In this document: positions 1 through 8,905 of the stretch, in pieces
How the letters are laid out: each line of letters starts with the position of its first letter
How positions within the stretch are numbered: position 1 is the stretch's first letter
NCBI RefSeq assembly: GCF_004402495.1
Contig: NZ_SOFH01000016.1
Coordinates: 62,001 to 126,000 of the forward strand
Direction of reading: 5' to 3'
DNA length: 64,000 nucleotides
Source of the DNA: Cryobacterium sp. HLT2-28
Lineage (GTDB): Bacteria; Actinomycetota; Actinomycetes; Actinomycetales; Microbacteriaceae
Made by a program: the position numbers and the translations under genes
Notes under the pieces: model-generated
What the model saw: the letters and a program-made list of their open reading frames with translations, nothing else
The model's database searches: none
Told to the model about the DNA's origin: nothing

Positions 1-762
1 AGCCCCCGCGGCGGCAATCCGGCGCACCGCCTGACCGAGATCCGCGCCGGGATGGTCAACAGTGTCGGCATCCCGAGCCGTGGGGCGTCCGGCTACCTGG
101 CCGAGTTGCATCCGCGCTACCTGGCCCTCGGCGTGCCCGTCATCATCAGCGTCGGCGGCCACCGCCCCGGCGAATACGCACCGGTGATCACCGACCTCCG
201 CGGCGCGGGCGACGCGTACGAGCTCAACGTGTCCTGCCCGAACCTGGACCGACTCGGCACGGACATCGGCTCAGACCCCGACGCCATCTCGGCCGTGGTG
301 CGCGCGGCCCGCGAGTCCACCGACAAACCGCTGATCGTCAAGCTCCCGGTCCTGGCCTCCTCGATCGCGGAGTGCGCGCTCGCCGCGAAGGAGGCGGGAG
401 CCGACGCTCTCTGCGTGGCCAATTCGATTCCTGCCCTGCCGCTCCAGCCGCACACGCGCAGCCCGGCCCTGGGCAACGTGATCGGCGGGCTCTCCGGCCC
501 GTCGATCCGCCCGATCGTGCTCCGGCTGGTCTGGCTGGCCTCCCGCGCCGTGCAGATCCCGGTCATCGCCTGCGGCGGGATCGAGACCGCCGACGATGCC
601 CTCGACTACTTCTCGGTCGGGGCGCGGGCCGTGCAGGTGGGCACCGCGAACTTCGGCCGGCCATTCGCCATGGTCGAGATCGTGCGCGCGCTGCAGGAAC
701 GCTGCGCCGACGACGAGGTGGCCGGCATCCGTGACCTGATCGACCTGTGGAGGGCTCAATGA
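1..762 (+). CDS. pyrD: Dihydroorotate dehydrogenase, class 1 (5' end cut by window)
   Basis: This enzyme oxidises dihydroorotate to orotate in pyrimidine synthesis, using FMN. The frame is open from base 1, so the N-terminus (about 50-60 residues) lies outside the window and the first internal Met (base 52) is not the start. Class 1 marks are visible: GMVNSVGIPS near the window start, NVSCPN with the Cys expected as catalytic base of class 1 enzymes, VKLPV, VANSIPAL, and the FMN-phosphate loop GGLSGPSIRPI followed by IACGGIETADDAL. The stop at 760-762 overlaps the next start as ATGA, so it is coupled to a PyrK-like subunit, which points to the class 1B (NAD-linked) form. Confidence 0.9.
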   Translation, partial: SPRGGNPAHRLTEIRAGMVNSVGIPSRGASGYLAELHPRYLALGVPVIISVGGHRPGEYAPVITDLRGAGDAYELNVSCPNLDRLGTDIGSDPDAISAVVRAARESTDKPLIVKLPVLASSIAECALAAKEAGADALCVANSIPALPLQPHTRSPALGNVIGGLSGPSIRPIVLRLVWLASRAVQIPVIACGGIETADDALDYFSVGARAVQVGTANFGRPFAMVEIVRALQERCADDEVAGIRDLIDLWRAQ

Positions 763-1679
763 CCGGTATGGCTTCCCTCGCCCGCGAGGCGCTGCGGCGC
801 CAGCAGGCCTTCGCCGCGGCCGATGAGGCCGCCCTCGACGGCCTCATCGCCGTGCGCCCTCCCGCCGCGGAACCTCGGCCGGAGCCGGTCTGGGACGACG
901 CCAGGGTGCTCGAACACACCGACGTGGGCGAGCGGTACCGTCGCCTCCTCCTGTCGACGGGCACCATCGCCCGCACCGCGCTCGCCGGTCAGTTCCTGAT
1001 GATCACGGTGCCGCCCAGCGGCGGGGAACGGATCCTGCTGCCGCGCCCGATGGCGATCCACCGCCGGCACCCCGAGGCAGGGACCGTCGAGGTGATCTAC
1101 GGTGTCTCCGGCCGCGGCACCACCGCGCTCGCCGACGTCGCCGTGGGGGCCGGCCTGCTCGTCACCGGGCCGCTCGGCCGCGGGTTCGAGTTCCCGGAGG
1201 GTGCCCGCACGGCGCTGCTGATCGGCCGGGGTGTCGGCGTCTGCGCCATCATGGGCTCGGTCGAGGATGCCGCGGCGCGGGGCATCCAAGCGACCGTGGC
1301 GCTCAGCGGCCGCACCCTCTCCGACCTGATCGGCGTCGCCGACTGCGCCGAACTCGGCGCCGCCGTCATCCCGGTCACCGACGACGACGGGTCGAGCGCC
1401 ATTCCCGCGCTCGCCGCCCGGCTGCGGGCCGAATTCCGGGCCGCGCCGCCGGCGGTGATCCTGGTCTGCGGGGCCGGCGTGCTCGCCCGCCTCGCCGCCG
1501 AACTCGGCGCCGAGTGGGAGGTGCCGGTGCAGGTCTCGCTCGAGGCGCACATGGCCTGCGGCCTCGGCTACTGCCATGGCTGCGCCGCCCCGGTCGCCAC
1601 CGACCCGGAAACGGAGGGGCCGCTGGTCTGCGTCGACGGCCCCGTGTTCGACGCGGTCCTGCCCGCAGCATCGCGCTGA
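759..1679 (+). CDS. pyrK: Dihydroorotate dehydrogenase electron-transfer subunit (PyrK-like)
   Basis: PyrK passes electrons from the PyrD flavin to NAD+ through FAD and a [2Fe-2S] cluster. The 306-residue protein has a ferredoxin-reductase-like layout: an FAD segment with LLPRPMAIHRR, an NAD segment beginning LLIGRGVGVCAI, and a C-terminal cluster motif CGLGYCHGC followed by LVCVDGPVF, which supplies the four Cys expected. I chose ATG 759 because it overlaps the pyrD stop and follows GGAGGG at 749-754; a GTG at 747 is an alternative. The N-terminal 45 residues are longer than in typical PyrK and look unstructured. Confidence 0.85.
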   Translation: MTGMASLAREALRRQQAFAAADEAALDGLIAVRPPAAEPRPEPVWDDARVLEHTDVGERYRRLLLSTGTIARTALAGQFLMITVPPSGGERILLPRPMAIHRRHPEAGTVEVIYGVSGRGTTALADVAVGAGLLVTGPLGRGFEFPEGARTALLIGRGVGVCAIMGSVEDAAARGIQATVALSGRTLSDLIGVADCAELGAAVIPVTDDDGSSAIPALAARLRAEFRAAPPAVILVCGAGVLARLAAELGAEWEVPVQVSLEAHMACGLGYCHGCAAPVATDPETEGPLVCVDGPVFDAVLPAASR

Positions 1680-1784
1680 CCGCGCCCCCGGCCGTTCGCG
1701 CCGCCACCGCCTGATCGAGAGGCGCTCTGTTAGACTGGTGGAGGTCAATCTCCGGATCGGCCGAACACAACGGAGCAGGTCGGC

Positions 1785-1870
1785 GGAACGCTGGCCCTCG
1801 GTGGTGGTTTCCCAACGCGAGTGGCAGCATCCGCGGCTGGTGAATTTCTACTGGTGGCCAGCTCGAGCAC
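1785..1870 (+). ncRNA. Structured pnp leader, probable Actino-pnp RNA motif
   Basis: The 329 bases between pyrK and pnp hold no gene. They contain a candidate -10 box TAGACT at 1731-1736 and a structured stretch. GCTGGCC (1790-1796) pairs with GGCCAGC (1856-1862) and encloses a smaller CTCG/CGAG hairpin (1797-1821) and GGTGGT-rich segments. A conserved RNA called Actino-pnp is known in the 5' leader of actinobacterial pnp genes and fits this position; I matched it by place and shape only. Such leaders are thought to serve autoregulation of the exoribonuclease. Confidence 0.55.
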
Positions 1871-2008
1871 AGTGTGACGCACCGGTTTCCGGTTGAGCAA
1901 TCAGCCGAACGGCGCTCACGGGCAGTGTAGTTCTGCCGTTGCCTGCTCAGACGCCCCACTCGCGCGCCATCCGGGCAAACGAGTCTAAACAAAGGAGAGA
2001 ACCCCCAT

Positions 2009-4282
2009 ATGGAGGGTCCAGAAATCACGTTCGCCGAAACCGTTATCGACAACGGCAAGTACGGCACGCGCACCATCCGCTTCGAAACCGGCCGTCTCGC
2101 CCAGCAGGCGCAGGGCTCGGCCGCCGCGTACATCGACGAAGAGACCATGCTGCTCTCCGCGACGAGCGCGAGCAAGCAGCCGAAGGAGAACTTCGACTTC
2201 TTCCCGCTGACCATCGATGTCGAGGAGCGTATGTACGCTGCCGGCCGCATCCCGGGCAGCTTCTTCCGTCGCGAAGGTCGCCCGTCGACCGAGGCGATCC
2301 TCACCTGCCGCCTGATCGACCGGCCGCTGCGCCCGTCGTTCGTCGACGGACTCCGCAACGAGATCCAGGTTGTCGTGACCGTGCTGGCCATCGCGCCCGA
2401 CGAGTACTACGACGTGCTCGCGATCAACGCGGCGTCGATGTCGACCCAGCTCGCCGGCCTCCCGTTCTCCGGTCCGATCGGTGGCGTCCGCGTCGCCCTC
2501 ATCCCCGACGAGCACGGCTCCGGCCAGTGGGTCGCGTTCCCCAAGCACTCGCAGATCGTCGACGCCGTGTTCAGCATGGTCGTCGCCGGCCGCGTGGTGA
2601 CCGACGCCACCGGCGCGCAGGATGTCGCGATCATGATGATCGAGGCCGAAGCCACCGACAACGCGTGGAACCTCATCAAGGGCGGCGCCATCAAGCCGAA
2701 CGAAGAGGTCATCGCCGAGGGCATCGAAGCCTCAAAGCCGTTCATCAAACAGCTCATCGAAGCGCAGCAGAAGGTCGCCGCCTCGGCCGCCAAGCCGACC
2801 GGCGCCTACCCGGTGTTCCCGTCCTACCAGCCGGCCACCTACGACGCCGTCGCCGCCCTCGCGTACGACCAGCTGAAGGCCGTCTACCAGATCGCCGACA
2901 AGATCGAGCGCCAGAACGCGGATGACGCGCTCAAGGCATCCGTCAAGGCAGCCATCGCCGCGAAGGTCGAAGCCGGCGAGCTCGAAGCCGGCTCCAACGC
3001 TCAGGTTTCCGCCGCGTACAAGTCGGTCACCAAGCTCGTCGTGCGCTCCCGCGTGCTCAACGAGGGCATCCGCATCGACGGCCGTGGGCTCGCGGACATC
3101 CGCCCGCTCGACGCCGAGGTCGCCATCATCCCGCGCGTGCACGGTTCGGCGATCTTCCAGCGCGGCGAGACCCAGATCCTGGGTGTCACCACGCTGAACA
3201 TGCTCAAGCTCGAGCAGACGATCGACTCGCTGAGCCCGGTCACCAAGAAGCGCTACATGCACAACTACAACTTCCCGCCCTACTCGACCGGTGAAACCGG
3301 CCGGGTCGGAACGCCGAAGCGCCGCGAGATCGGCCACGGAGCGCTCGCCGAGCGTGCCCTGGTCCCCGTGCTGCCCACGCGCGAGGAGTTCCCGTACGCC
3401 ATCCGTCAGGTCTCCGAGGCGCTCAGCTCCAACGGGTCGACCTCGATGGGCTCCGTCTGCGCGTCCACCCTCTCGCTGCTCAACGCCGGAGTGCCGCTGC
3501 GCGCCCCGGTCGCCGGCATCGCGATGGGCCTGATCAGCGACACCGTTGACGGGAAGACCCGCTACGCGGCTCTGACCGACATCCTCGGCGCCGAAGACGC
3601 CCTCGGCGACATGGACTTCAAGGTCGCCGGCACGAGCGAGTTCGTCACCGCGATCCAGCTGGACACGAAGCTCGACGGCATCCCCGCCTCGGTGCTCGCC
3701 GGCGCGCTCACGCAGGCCAGGGATGCTCGTACGACCATCCTCGCCGTGCTGAACGCCGCCATCGACGCCCCCGACGAGATGGCCCCGACCGCGCCCCGCG
3801 TGATCAGCGTGCAGATCCCCGTCGACAAGATCGGCGAGCTGATCGGCCCGAAGGGCAAGACGATCAACGGGATCCAGGACGAGACCGGCGCCGACATCTC
3901 CATCGAGGAGGACGGCACCGTGTACATCGGCGCCGTCGACGGACCGTCGGCCGAGGCCGCCCGCGCCATGGTCAACTCCATCGCGAACCCGACCAACCCG
4001 GAGGTCGGCGAGCAGTTCCTCGGCACCGTCGTGAAGATCGCCGCCTTCGGCGCGTTCGTCTCGCTGCTCCCGGGCAAGGACGGCCTGCTGCACATCAGCG
4101 AGGTGCGCAAGCTCGCCGGTGGCAAGCGCGTGGAGAACGTCGAAGACGTGCTCGGCGTGGGCCAGAAGGTCCTCGTGGAGATCACCAAGATTGACGACCG
4201 CGGCAAGCTTTCGCTCGCCCCGGTTCTCGAGGAATCGGCCGACGCCGACTCCGAGGACGCATCGGTCACCACCGAGGCGTAG
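2009..4282 (+). CDS. pnp: Polyribonucleotide nucleotidyltransferase (PNPase)
   Basis: PNPase degrades RNA 3' to 5' by phosphorolysis. The 757-residue protein has the full layout: first RNase PH domain (about 10-150), helical linker (about 240-330), second RNase PH domain (about 345-560) with the active-site stretch [12 protein letters not shown] near residue 531, a KH domain with LIGPKGKTI near 611, and an S1 domain (about 668-737). ATG 2009 follows a strong ribosome site, AAAGGAGAGA. A rho-independent terminator closes the gene. Unlike the common actinobacterial order, rpsO is not directly upstream and the M16 peptidase gene is not directly downstream. Confidence 0.98.
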   Translation: MEGPEITFAETVIDNGKYGTRTIRFETGRLAQQAQGSAAAYIDEETMLLSATSASKQPKENFDFFPLTIDVEERMYAAGRIPGSFFRREGRPSTEAILTCRLIDRPLRPSFVDGLRNEIQVVVTVLAIAPDEYYDVLAINAASMSTQLAGLPFSGPIGGVRVALIPDEHGSGQWVAFPKHSQIVDAVFSMVVAGRVVTDATGAQDVAIMMIEAEATDNAWNLIKGGAIKPNEEVIAEGIEASKPFIKQLIEAQQKVAASAAKPTGAYPVFPSYQPATYDAVAALAYDQLKAVYQIADKIERQNADDALKASVKAAIAAKVEAGELEAGSNAQVSAAYKSVTKLVVRSRVLNEGIRIDGRGLADIRPLDAEVAIIPRVHGSAIFQRGETQILGVTTLNMLKLEQTIDSLSPVTKKRYMHNYNFPPYSTGETGRVGTPKRREIGHGALAERALVPVLPTREEFPYAIRQVSEALSSNGSTSMGSVCASTLSLLNAGVPLRAPVAGIAMGLISDTVDGKTRYAALTDILGAEDALGDMDFKVAGTSEFVTAIQLDTKLDGIPASVLAGALTQARDARTTILAVLNAAIDAPDEMAPTAPRVISVQIPVDKIGELIGPKGKTINGIQDETGADISIEEDGTVYIGAVDGPSAEAARAMVNSIANPTNPEVGEQFLGTVVKIAAFGAFVSLLPGKDGLLHISEVRKLAGGKRVENVEDVLGVGQKVLVEITKIDDRGKLSLAPVLEESADADSEDASVTTEA

Positions 4283-4332
4283 TCTGGTAGTTCTGCCGAC
4301 AACCTCTCGCCAGGTTAGTCGGTGAGACGGGA

Positions 4333-4364
4333 AGCCCGTCCTGCTTCTGCAGGGCGGGCTTTTT
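4333..4364 (+). terminator. Rho-independent terminator of pnp
   Basis: A 12-bp stem, AGCCCGTCCTGC (4333-4344) pairing with GCAGGGCGGGCT (4349-4360, one G-T pair), has a TTCT loop and ends in a T tract. It stands 50 bases behind the pnp stop. Confidence 0.93.
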
Positions 4365-4611
4365 CGCGCCGGCCCCGCTCGCGGGCGCCCGATCCGGGCT
4401 TCGCGGATCGTCCCTGCTCTGCTCGCGGCTCAGGTTGCGGAACTCGGCGCGTCGTGGAGCATGCGCCGGCCTCCGAACGGTGCGCCGCGAGAGGCGCGGA
4501 TGCCCCGATCGCGACGAACGCGCGGATGCCGGGGAATACTGGGCTAATATGGTTTCGCACCCGCTCCCGTCCCCCCACGGTCGAGCGGGTGTTCTACGTG
4601 CGGCTCAGGCG
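4365..4611. other. Non-coding gap, nothing recognised
   Basis: No credible gene, RNA or promoter is visible. The frames open here have the look of chance frames in GC-rich DNA and no ribosome site. Confidence 0.5.
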
Positions 4612-4662
4612 CGGCCCGGAATCACTCGCGGCCCGGAATCACTCGCCGCCCGGAATCACTCG
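4612..4662. repeat. Three tandem copies of a 17-bp unit
   Basis: The unit CGGCCCGGAATCACTCG stands at 4612-4628, 4629-4645 and 4646-4662 (the last with one change). The third copy covers the stop codon (4656-4658) and last codon of the minus-strand XRE gene, so the array looks like outward duplication of that gene's 3' end, as by strand slippage. Confidence 0.9.
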
Positions 4663-5078
4663 TCGAGGAGTTCGGTGATCGAGCGGAGCATCTCGGGGGA
4701 CACGTCGCCGAGGGTTCGGGCGGCGAAGCTGACGACCCGCTTCGCCCGCAGTTTCTTCACGAACGCGAGCTGGGCATCCACCCGCTCGGGGATGTCGTCG
4801 TCGGAGCCGAGCAGGTAGGCAGGCGGAATCCGGAAGAACTCGGCGATCCCGGTGAGCAGGGCCATATCGGTGACGAGCGGCCCGGTGCCGGCGATCATGT
4901 AGGCCCAGCGCGCGCGGGAGAGGGAGAGTCCGTGCTCGGCCAAGCCCTCCGCGATCGCCCGGTAGGTGTACGGAGTGTTCCCCTCGGCGACGACGACGTC
5001 GAGCAGCAGAGTGAGCTTGCGGGCGAGTTCCTGCTGGGGGGTCAGCTCGTCGTCGAGTGGCACGGGTGCGGATGTCAT
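4656..5078 (-). CDS. XRE-type helix-turn-helix regulator of a peptidase cassette
   Basis: This 140-residue protein has an EspR-like layout: an N-terminal helical segment, a helix-turn-helix around residues 37-95 (YRAIAEGLAEHGLSLSRARWAYMI, then VTDMALLTGIAEFFRIPPAYLL), and a C-terminal helical part of about 45 residues that could dimerise. It is the last gene of a three-gene minus-strand operon; its ATG overlaps the stop of the membrane protein as ATGA. A regulator encoded with an ImmA-type peptidase is often the peptidase's substrate; that role is inferred. It is the likely binder of the twin palindrome at 6703-6752. Confidence 0.75.
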   Translation of the reverse strand: MTSAPVPLDDELTPQQELARKLTLLLDVVVAEGNTPYTYRAIAEGLAEHGLSLSRARWAYMIAGTGPLVTDMALLTGIAEFFRIPPAYLLGSDDDIPERVDAQLAFVKKLRAKRVVSFAARTLGDVSPEMLRSITELLDE

Positions 5079-6160
5079 GGCTGGGGGCCTCTCAGACGCG
5101 TCGTGGGGGGTACGGGGGTGGCCGAGGCCGGCGTGGCGCCGCCGGTGGCGGCCGCGGTGAGGCGCCTCGGATGGGTTTCGGTGCGGTCGGCGTGGGTCTG
5201 CCGTTCTACCGCGTCGAGGAGGGCGCGTTCGGCCGCGGTGGCCTCCCGCGGGTGGAGAAGCAGGCTGTCGCGCACCTCGACGTAGCGCCGGTAGAGCCTG
5301 GCTCCCGGCTCACGCCCGAAGGCGAGGCGCAAGCGCGGCGAGGCCGCCTCGAGGCTGAGTTCGGGGGAGTCCTCGATCAGGCGCTCCCAGAGCGGGGTGA
5401 TCCGCCAGAGCAGCACGCGATCCCTGCCGGTTCGCCACGCACCGGCCACGGCGTCGACGACGGTCGTGAGGCCCAGGCCGATCGACACGCAGATCGGGGC
5501 GGCGAGGAGGGCGGTGAAGTACACGCCGCGCGATGACTCGGTGAAGGTCGAGTGCGGATCCTGGCTCGAGTCAATCGCGCTCCATACGCTGAGCACCGCA
5601 TAGGTCAGGACGGCCAGGCAGCCCAGGGACACGAAGGCCAGGGAGACCCGGGTCACAATCCGGTGTTGACGGGGATAATCGGCCAGGCAGGCGACCAGGA
5701 CCGACACGGCGAAGTAGGCCAGGGCGAACCAGGTGGTGATGGCGTAGAGGGTGTAGTCCCAGCGGTCGAAGTCCATCGTGCGAACGTCGCTCGTCAACCG
5801 CCAGTCGCTGCCGAAGAACAGCACGGCCTGGGCGCCGATGACGACAATGACGGCGATGACGGTCGACCGCCGGCCGGCCCGGGAAATGCCGCCCTCCGTG
5901 GTGGCGAGCTGGACCAGGCTGTTCATCAGCGCGACCGCGATGATCACGGTCGCATGGAAGAGGAAGAACGTCGTGTTCACGCCGCCGAGGACCGCATCGA
6001 CGGCGTCGTAGACCGGCTGCGGCTGCAGGGTCATCGTCAGGGCGAAGACGGCCAGGAACCAGAACAACAGGCGGCGACGGCCTCGGATGGCCGAGGGCAG
6101 GCAGAAGAGTGCGGCGAGCCAGAGGATCGAACAGACGGCGAGTTGGAGGAGGACGATCAT
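5075..6160 (-). CDS. Seven-helix membrane protein with cytosolic tail (MAB_1171c/DUF6545-like)
   Basis: The 361-residue protein starts MIVLLQLAV and shows about seven hydrophobic segments within residues 1-230 (such as LLFWFLAVFALTM, FLFHATVIIAVALM, TVIAVIVVIGAQAVLFF, FALAYFAVSVLVACL, ALLAAPICVSIGLGLT). It continues with a soluble tail of about 130 residues containing RITPLWERLIE and a repeated acidic/arginine pattern. The start lies at 6160 because the ATG overlaps the stop of the peptidase gene; the frame runs open further upstream, but that part is the shadow of the peptidase gene. It resembles the MAB_1171c-type 'putative transporter' that accompanies XRE and ImmA/IrrE genes in actinobacteria. 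The function is unknown; a sensor for the peptidase is my inference. Confidence 0.7.
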   Translation of the reverse strand: MIVLLQLAVCSILWLAALFCLPSAIRGRRRLLFWFLAVFALTMTLQPQPVYDAVDAVLGGVNTTFFLFHATVIIAVALMNSLVQLATTEGGISRAGRRSTVIAVIVVIGAQAVLFFGSDWRLTSDVRTMDFDRWDYTLYAITTWFALAYFAVSVLVACLADYPRQHRIVTRVSLAFVSLGCLAVLTYAVLSVWSAIDSSQDPHSTFTESSRGVYFTALLAAPICVSIGLGLTTVVDAVAGAWRTGRDRVLLWRITPLWERLIEDSPELSLEAASPRLRLAFGREPGARLYRRYVEVRDSLLLHPREATAAERALLDAVERQTHADRTETHPRRLTAAATGGATPASATPVPPTTRLRGPQP

Positions 6161-6651
6161 CAGAGCACCCGCCCGAAGCCGGTCCGGGGGCCGTTCCGGG
6201 CATCCGTGCGGTCGTCCAGCATGATCAGGGCGAGCTCGTCGCCGATGGCCTCGGCGAGGGCCTCCTGCTCGTCGGTGAAGGAGCTCCGGGAGAGTGCGTG
6301 CACGATCGCGTCCATCGGGATCAGCGGGGCGAGCAGGGCGACGCGGTCGGCGGTGAGGAGTTCCTTCTCGTGCCGGAGGATCATGTGCCCGTACTCGTGG
6401 TTGATGAACTGCTGGCGGTGCACGGCAGACTCCGTCGGCGCGTAGTGCACCCGCTCGAAGTCCTCGCCCGCGATCTCCAGCCACAGGCCGCAGACGCCGG
6501 ACGTGATCAGGTCGGCGCTGGCGGGGCGGAGGAGGATCTTCCTCTGCCGAACGCCCTCCATGTGCCGGTGGAGCTTCTCGGCGGTGAGCGGGCGCGGCAG
6601 GTCGAGCGCCTCGACCAGCCGGCGGGCCCGCTCTCGGCGTTCTTCGCGCAT
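6160..6651 (-). CDS. ImmA/IrrE-type metallopeptidase
   Basis: The 163-residue protein carries the zinc motif HEYGH at residues 85-89 inside QFINHEYGHMILRHEKE, typical of ImmA/IrrE (COG2856) peptidases that cleave or relieve XRE repressors. A longer form starting at 6711 is possible, but that start codon would lie within the first operator palindrome (6703-6716). The start at 6651 has AGGGA about nine bases upstream and leaves the operator in the promoter. It is the first gene of a coupled operon (ATGA overlaps at both junctions) with the seven-helix protein and the XRE regulator. Confidence 0.8.
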   Translation of the reverse strand: MREERRERARRLVEALDLPRPLTAEKLHRHMEGVRQRKILLRPASADLITSGVCGLWLEIAGEDFERVHYAPTESAVHRQQFINHEYGHMILRHEKELLTADRVALLAPLIPMDAIVHALSRSSFTDEQEALAEAIGDELALIMLDDRTDARNGPRTGFGRVL

Positions 6652-6702
6652 CACGCAATTCCCTACTCGGTGGATCGATGGTCCCAAGGCGTGTCGCCGT
6701 GC

Positions 6703-6752
6703 GTTGGACATGTCTAATTCGTGCTACCGTTGGATTCGGTTGGACATGTCTA
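6703..6752 (-). promoter_or_regulatory. Twin operator upstream of the peptidase/XRE operon
   Basis: GTTGGACATGTCTA occurs twice in the same orientation, at 6703-6716 and 6739-6752, with a centre distance of 36 bp. Each copy has the perfect core GACATGTC. The position just ahead of the operon suits binding sites for its own XRE regulator. The rest of the gap to 6937 shows nothing else clear. Confidence 0.7.
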
Positions 6753-6937
6753 GGCTACCGGTTTCCGGAAGCTGCCAGGACCCCTGTACGGCCTGCGCGT
6801 CACGTGCCGGACGCAAGTTGGGGGGCGCGTGGTCGTTTGCGTGACGCGGTGCGGTCGGGGTGGGACCGCACCGCGCACCGCATCTCGCCGCCCACGGCGC
6901 ATCGTGCGCCGACCCGTGGCGGACGGGCGGATCCCTC

Positions 6938-6960
6938 ATCTATTTGAAGACATTATAGAT
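6938..6960 (+). promoter_or_regulatory. ArsR-type operator upstream of the regulator gene
   Basis: ATCTAT (6938-6943) and ATAGAT (6955-6960) form a perfect inverted repeat around an 11-base centre in a short AT-rich island. The island sits about 20 bases ahead of the ArsR gene, as an autorepression site would. The 11-base string CATCTATTTGA here recurs, inverted, at 14710-14720 ahead of the facing operon. Confidence 0.65.
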
Positions 6961-6978
6961 TAGCGATATGCTCAGACG

Positions 6979-7320
6979 GTGTCGACCACCGGACTGCCCA
7001 TGGCCCTGCTCAAGGCCGAACTGTTCAAGTCGCTCGGGCATCCCTTGCGCGTGCAGGTGCTCGAGCAGCTGTCCGGCGGCGAGCGCTCCGTCGGGAGCCT
7101 GGCCGAGGCGCTCGGTTCGGAGCTCTCGAATCTCTCCCAGCAGCTCGGCGTGCTCCGGCGGGCCGGGGTCGTCGTCACCCGACGCGAGGGCAACACGATC
7201 TATTACGGACTGCGCGACCCGATGGTCGCCGAACTGCTCGCCGTCGCCAAGCGGATGCTGGTGGCCACCCTCGAGGACTCCAACGCGCTCCTCCGCACGA
7301 TCGAACAGGACGTGTCCTGA
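6979..7320 (+). CDS. ArsR-family transcriptional regulator (Rv0081-like)
   Basis: A winged helix-turn-helix fills most of the 113 residues: LFKSLGHPLRVQVLEQLSGGERSVGSLAEALG, the recognition stretch LSNLSQQLGVLRRAGVV, and the wing TRREGNTIYYGL. No Cys or His-rich metal site is visible, so it is probably not a classical arsenic or metal sensor. The start is GTG 6979; ATG 7000 (MALLKAELF) is an alternative. It faces the end of the hydrogenase-related operon, leaving 16 bases between the stops. In M. tuberculosis an ArsR regulator, Rv0081, stands next to the homologous operon and takes part in the hypoxia response, so the same pairing is likely here. Confidence 0.85.
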   Translation: MSTTGLPMALLKAELFKSLGHPLRVQVLEQLSGGERSVGSLAEALGSELSNLSQQLGVLRRAGVVVTRREGNTIYYGLRDPMVAELLAVAKRMLVATLEDSNALLRTIEQDVS

Positions 7321-7336
7321 CCGTCGTCACCGGTGG

Positions 7337-8905
7337 TTACAGGTCGTTCCCGGCGTAGGACTGGTTGAAGCTCTTGTTCACCAGGGGGAAATCGGGCACG
7401 ATCGTCTCGGCCAGTGCCACCGGCAGGGCCGGCCAGTTGAAGTACGACGGGTCGACGATCTTCACCCGGGTCAGACGGCCGTCGTCGCCCAGTTCGACCC
7501 GGTGGCAGATCGTGCCGCGCCAGCCCTCGACCAGGGAAACGCCGGTGCCGGAGCCGACGGGGGCGACCGAGCGGCCGCTGCCCAGCCGGCCGTCCAGGCG
7601 GCGGATGAGGTCGGTGGCCACGCTGATCGACACCGCCAGTTCCCCCGCGCGCACCCGGTAGCGCCCGAGCACGTCGCCGCCGGAGTCCGTGACGACGTGG
7701 AACGCCTCGCCGAGGTCGACGAACGGGTGGTCGCGGCGGGCGTCGGCGTCGATGCCGGACGCCCTCGCCACGTAGCCGAGGGTGCCCATCGCCTCGGCCT
7801 GGCCGGTCGAGAGCGGGGCGGTCCCGGTGAAACGGTCCCGCACGATGGCATGGCCGAGGGTGATCGCGATGATCTCCTGCATGTCCGCCTGCACCTGGGC
7901 GAGCACCGCCGGGTCGGGCAGGGCGAGCACCGCTGCGCCGCCGATGGTCAGACCGCCGCGGAGGAAGCGGTGCCCGGTGACCGCCTGGTTCTGGCGGAGC
8001 AGGGTCTCCCGCAGCCGCTGGGTGTGCGAGTGCACGATGCCGAAGCCGACGTCGTTGGCCAGCGAGCCGAGGTCGGAGACGTGGTTGTAGATGCGCTCGA
8101 GTTCGAGCAGGAGCGCGCGCAGCATCCGGTCCTCCTCGGACACCTCGATCCCGGCGGCGGCCTCGACGGCCATCAGGCAGGCCACGGTGTGGCCGGCCAC
8201 GGTGTCGCCGGTGACCTGCTCGGCCAGTTCGACCGCGTCTTCCGGCCGGCGGCCCTCGAAGAGCCGCTCGACACCGCGGTGCATGTACCACTGGCGGGCC
8301 TCCATCCGCACGATGGTCTCGCCGACGACCGAGAACCGGAAATGGCCGGGGTCGATGATGCCCGCGTGGATCGGGCCGACCGCGATCTCGTAGACGCCGG
8401 GACCCTCGACCTCGACGAACGGGAACGACTCGGTGTCGGGCAGGAACTCGGGGGTGACCCGGGCGCCGCGGCGCATCGGGTACCAGCCGCGCGGCCAGTG
8501 GCCGTGGCGCACCAGGCGGAACGGCTGCGGGTGGTCGGCCGGACGCACCCCGAACAGGTCGCGCATTCCGCGTTCGAAGTTGCCGGCCGGGTAGGAGAGA
8601 TCGGCCAGGCTCGGCACCCAGGCGTCGTCGTAGGGGACCGGCACGACCAGGTCGACCTGGCGTCGCGGGTAGACCGCCGCGAAGGAGTAGACCACCCGCA
8701 GCGCGTCGCCGTCGTCGTGGCAGGTGATGATCGCGAGCCGGTTGCCGTCGGCGAGCACGGCGGCGGCCGTCTCACGCAGGTCGTCGCGGGTGAGCAGGCG
8801 CACATCGGGTGCGCCTGCGGCCGCCGGGTTCGGGCCCGCGGTCGGTGTCGGGCCTGCGGTCGGTGGGTTCGGGCCGGCGGTCGGCGTCGGGTCGGGTGTC
8901 GTCAC
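7337..8905 (-). CDS. Large subunit of hydrogenase-related complex (HycE/NuoCD-like), [NiFe] cysteines absent
   Basis: The 522-residue protein joins a NuoC-like N-terminal domain (about 40-180, with YPAGNFERGMRDLFGV) to a NuoD/HycE-like domain (about 185-522, with IHAGIIDPGHFRF and LELERIYNHVSDLGSLANDVGF). Group 4 hydrogenases bind nickel-iron through two CxxC pairs. The first site reads EQVTGDTVAGH and the second DPSYFN, so all four Cys are missing. It therefore cannot hold a [NiFe] centre and fits the 'Ehr' (energy-converting hydrogenase related) type. The first 32 residues are a Pro/Thr/Gly repeat. GTG 8905 overlaps the upstream stop as GTGA. It is the last gene of the operon. Confidence 0.85.
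   Translation of the reverse strand: MTTPDPTPTAGPNPPTAGPTPTAGPNPAAAGAPDVRLLTRDDLRETAAAVLADGNRLAIITCHDDGDALRVVYSFAAVYPRRQVDLVVPVPYDDAWVPSLADLSYPAGNFERGMRDLFGVRPADHPQPFRLVRHGHWPRGWYPMRRGARVTPEFLPDTESFPFVEVEGPGVYEIAVGPIHAGIIDPGHFRFSVVGETIVRMEARQWYMHRGVERLFEGRRPEDAVELAEQVTGDTVAGHTVACLMAVEAAAGIEVSEEDRMLRALLLELERIYNHVSDLGSLANDVGFGIVHSHTQRLRETLLRQNQAVTGHRFLRGGLTIGGAAVLALPDPAVLAQVQADMQEIIAITLGHAIVRDRFTGTAPLSTGQAEAMGTLGYVARASGIDADARRDHPFVDLGEAFHVVTDSGGDVLGRYRVRAGELAVSISVATDLIRRLDGRLGSGRSVAPVGSGTGVSLVEGWRGTICHRVELGDDGRLTRVKIVDPSYFNWPALPVALAETIVPDFPLVNKSFNQSYAGNDL

Noticed and set aside
4612-4662. Short direct repeats considered as a CRISPR array
   Set aside because: Units of 17 bp abut without spacers and no cas gene is present.
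6652-6711. Longer form of the ImmA-type peptidase starting at 6711
   Set aside because: That start codon lies inside the first operator palindrome, and the added 20 residues look non-conserved; the start at 6651 has a better ribosome site.
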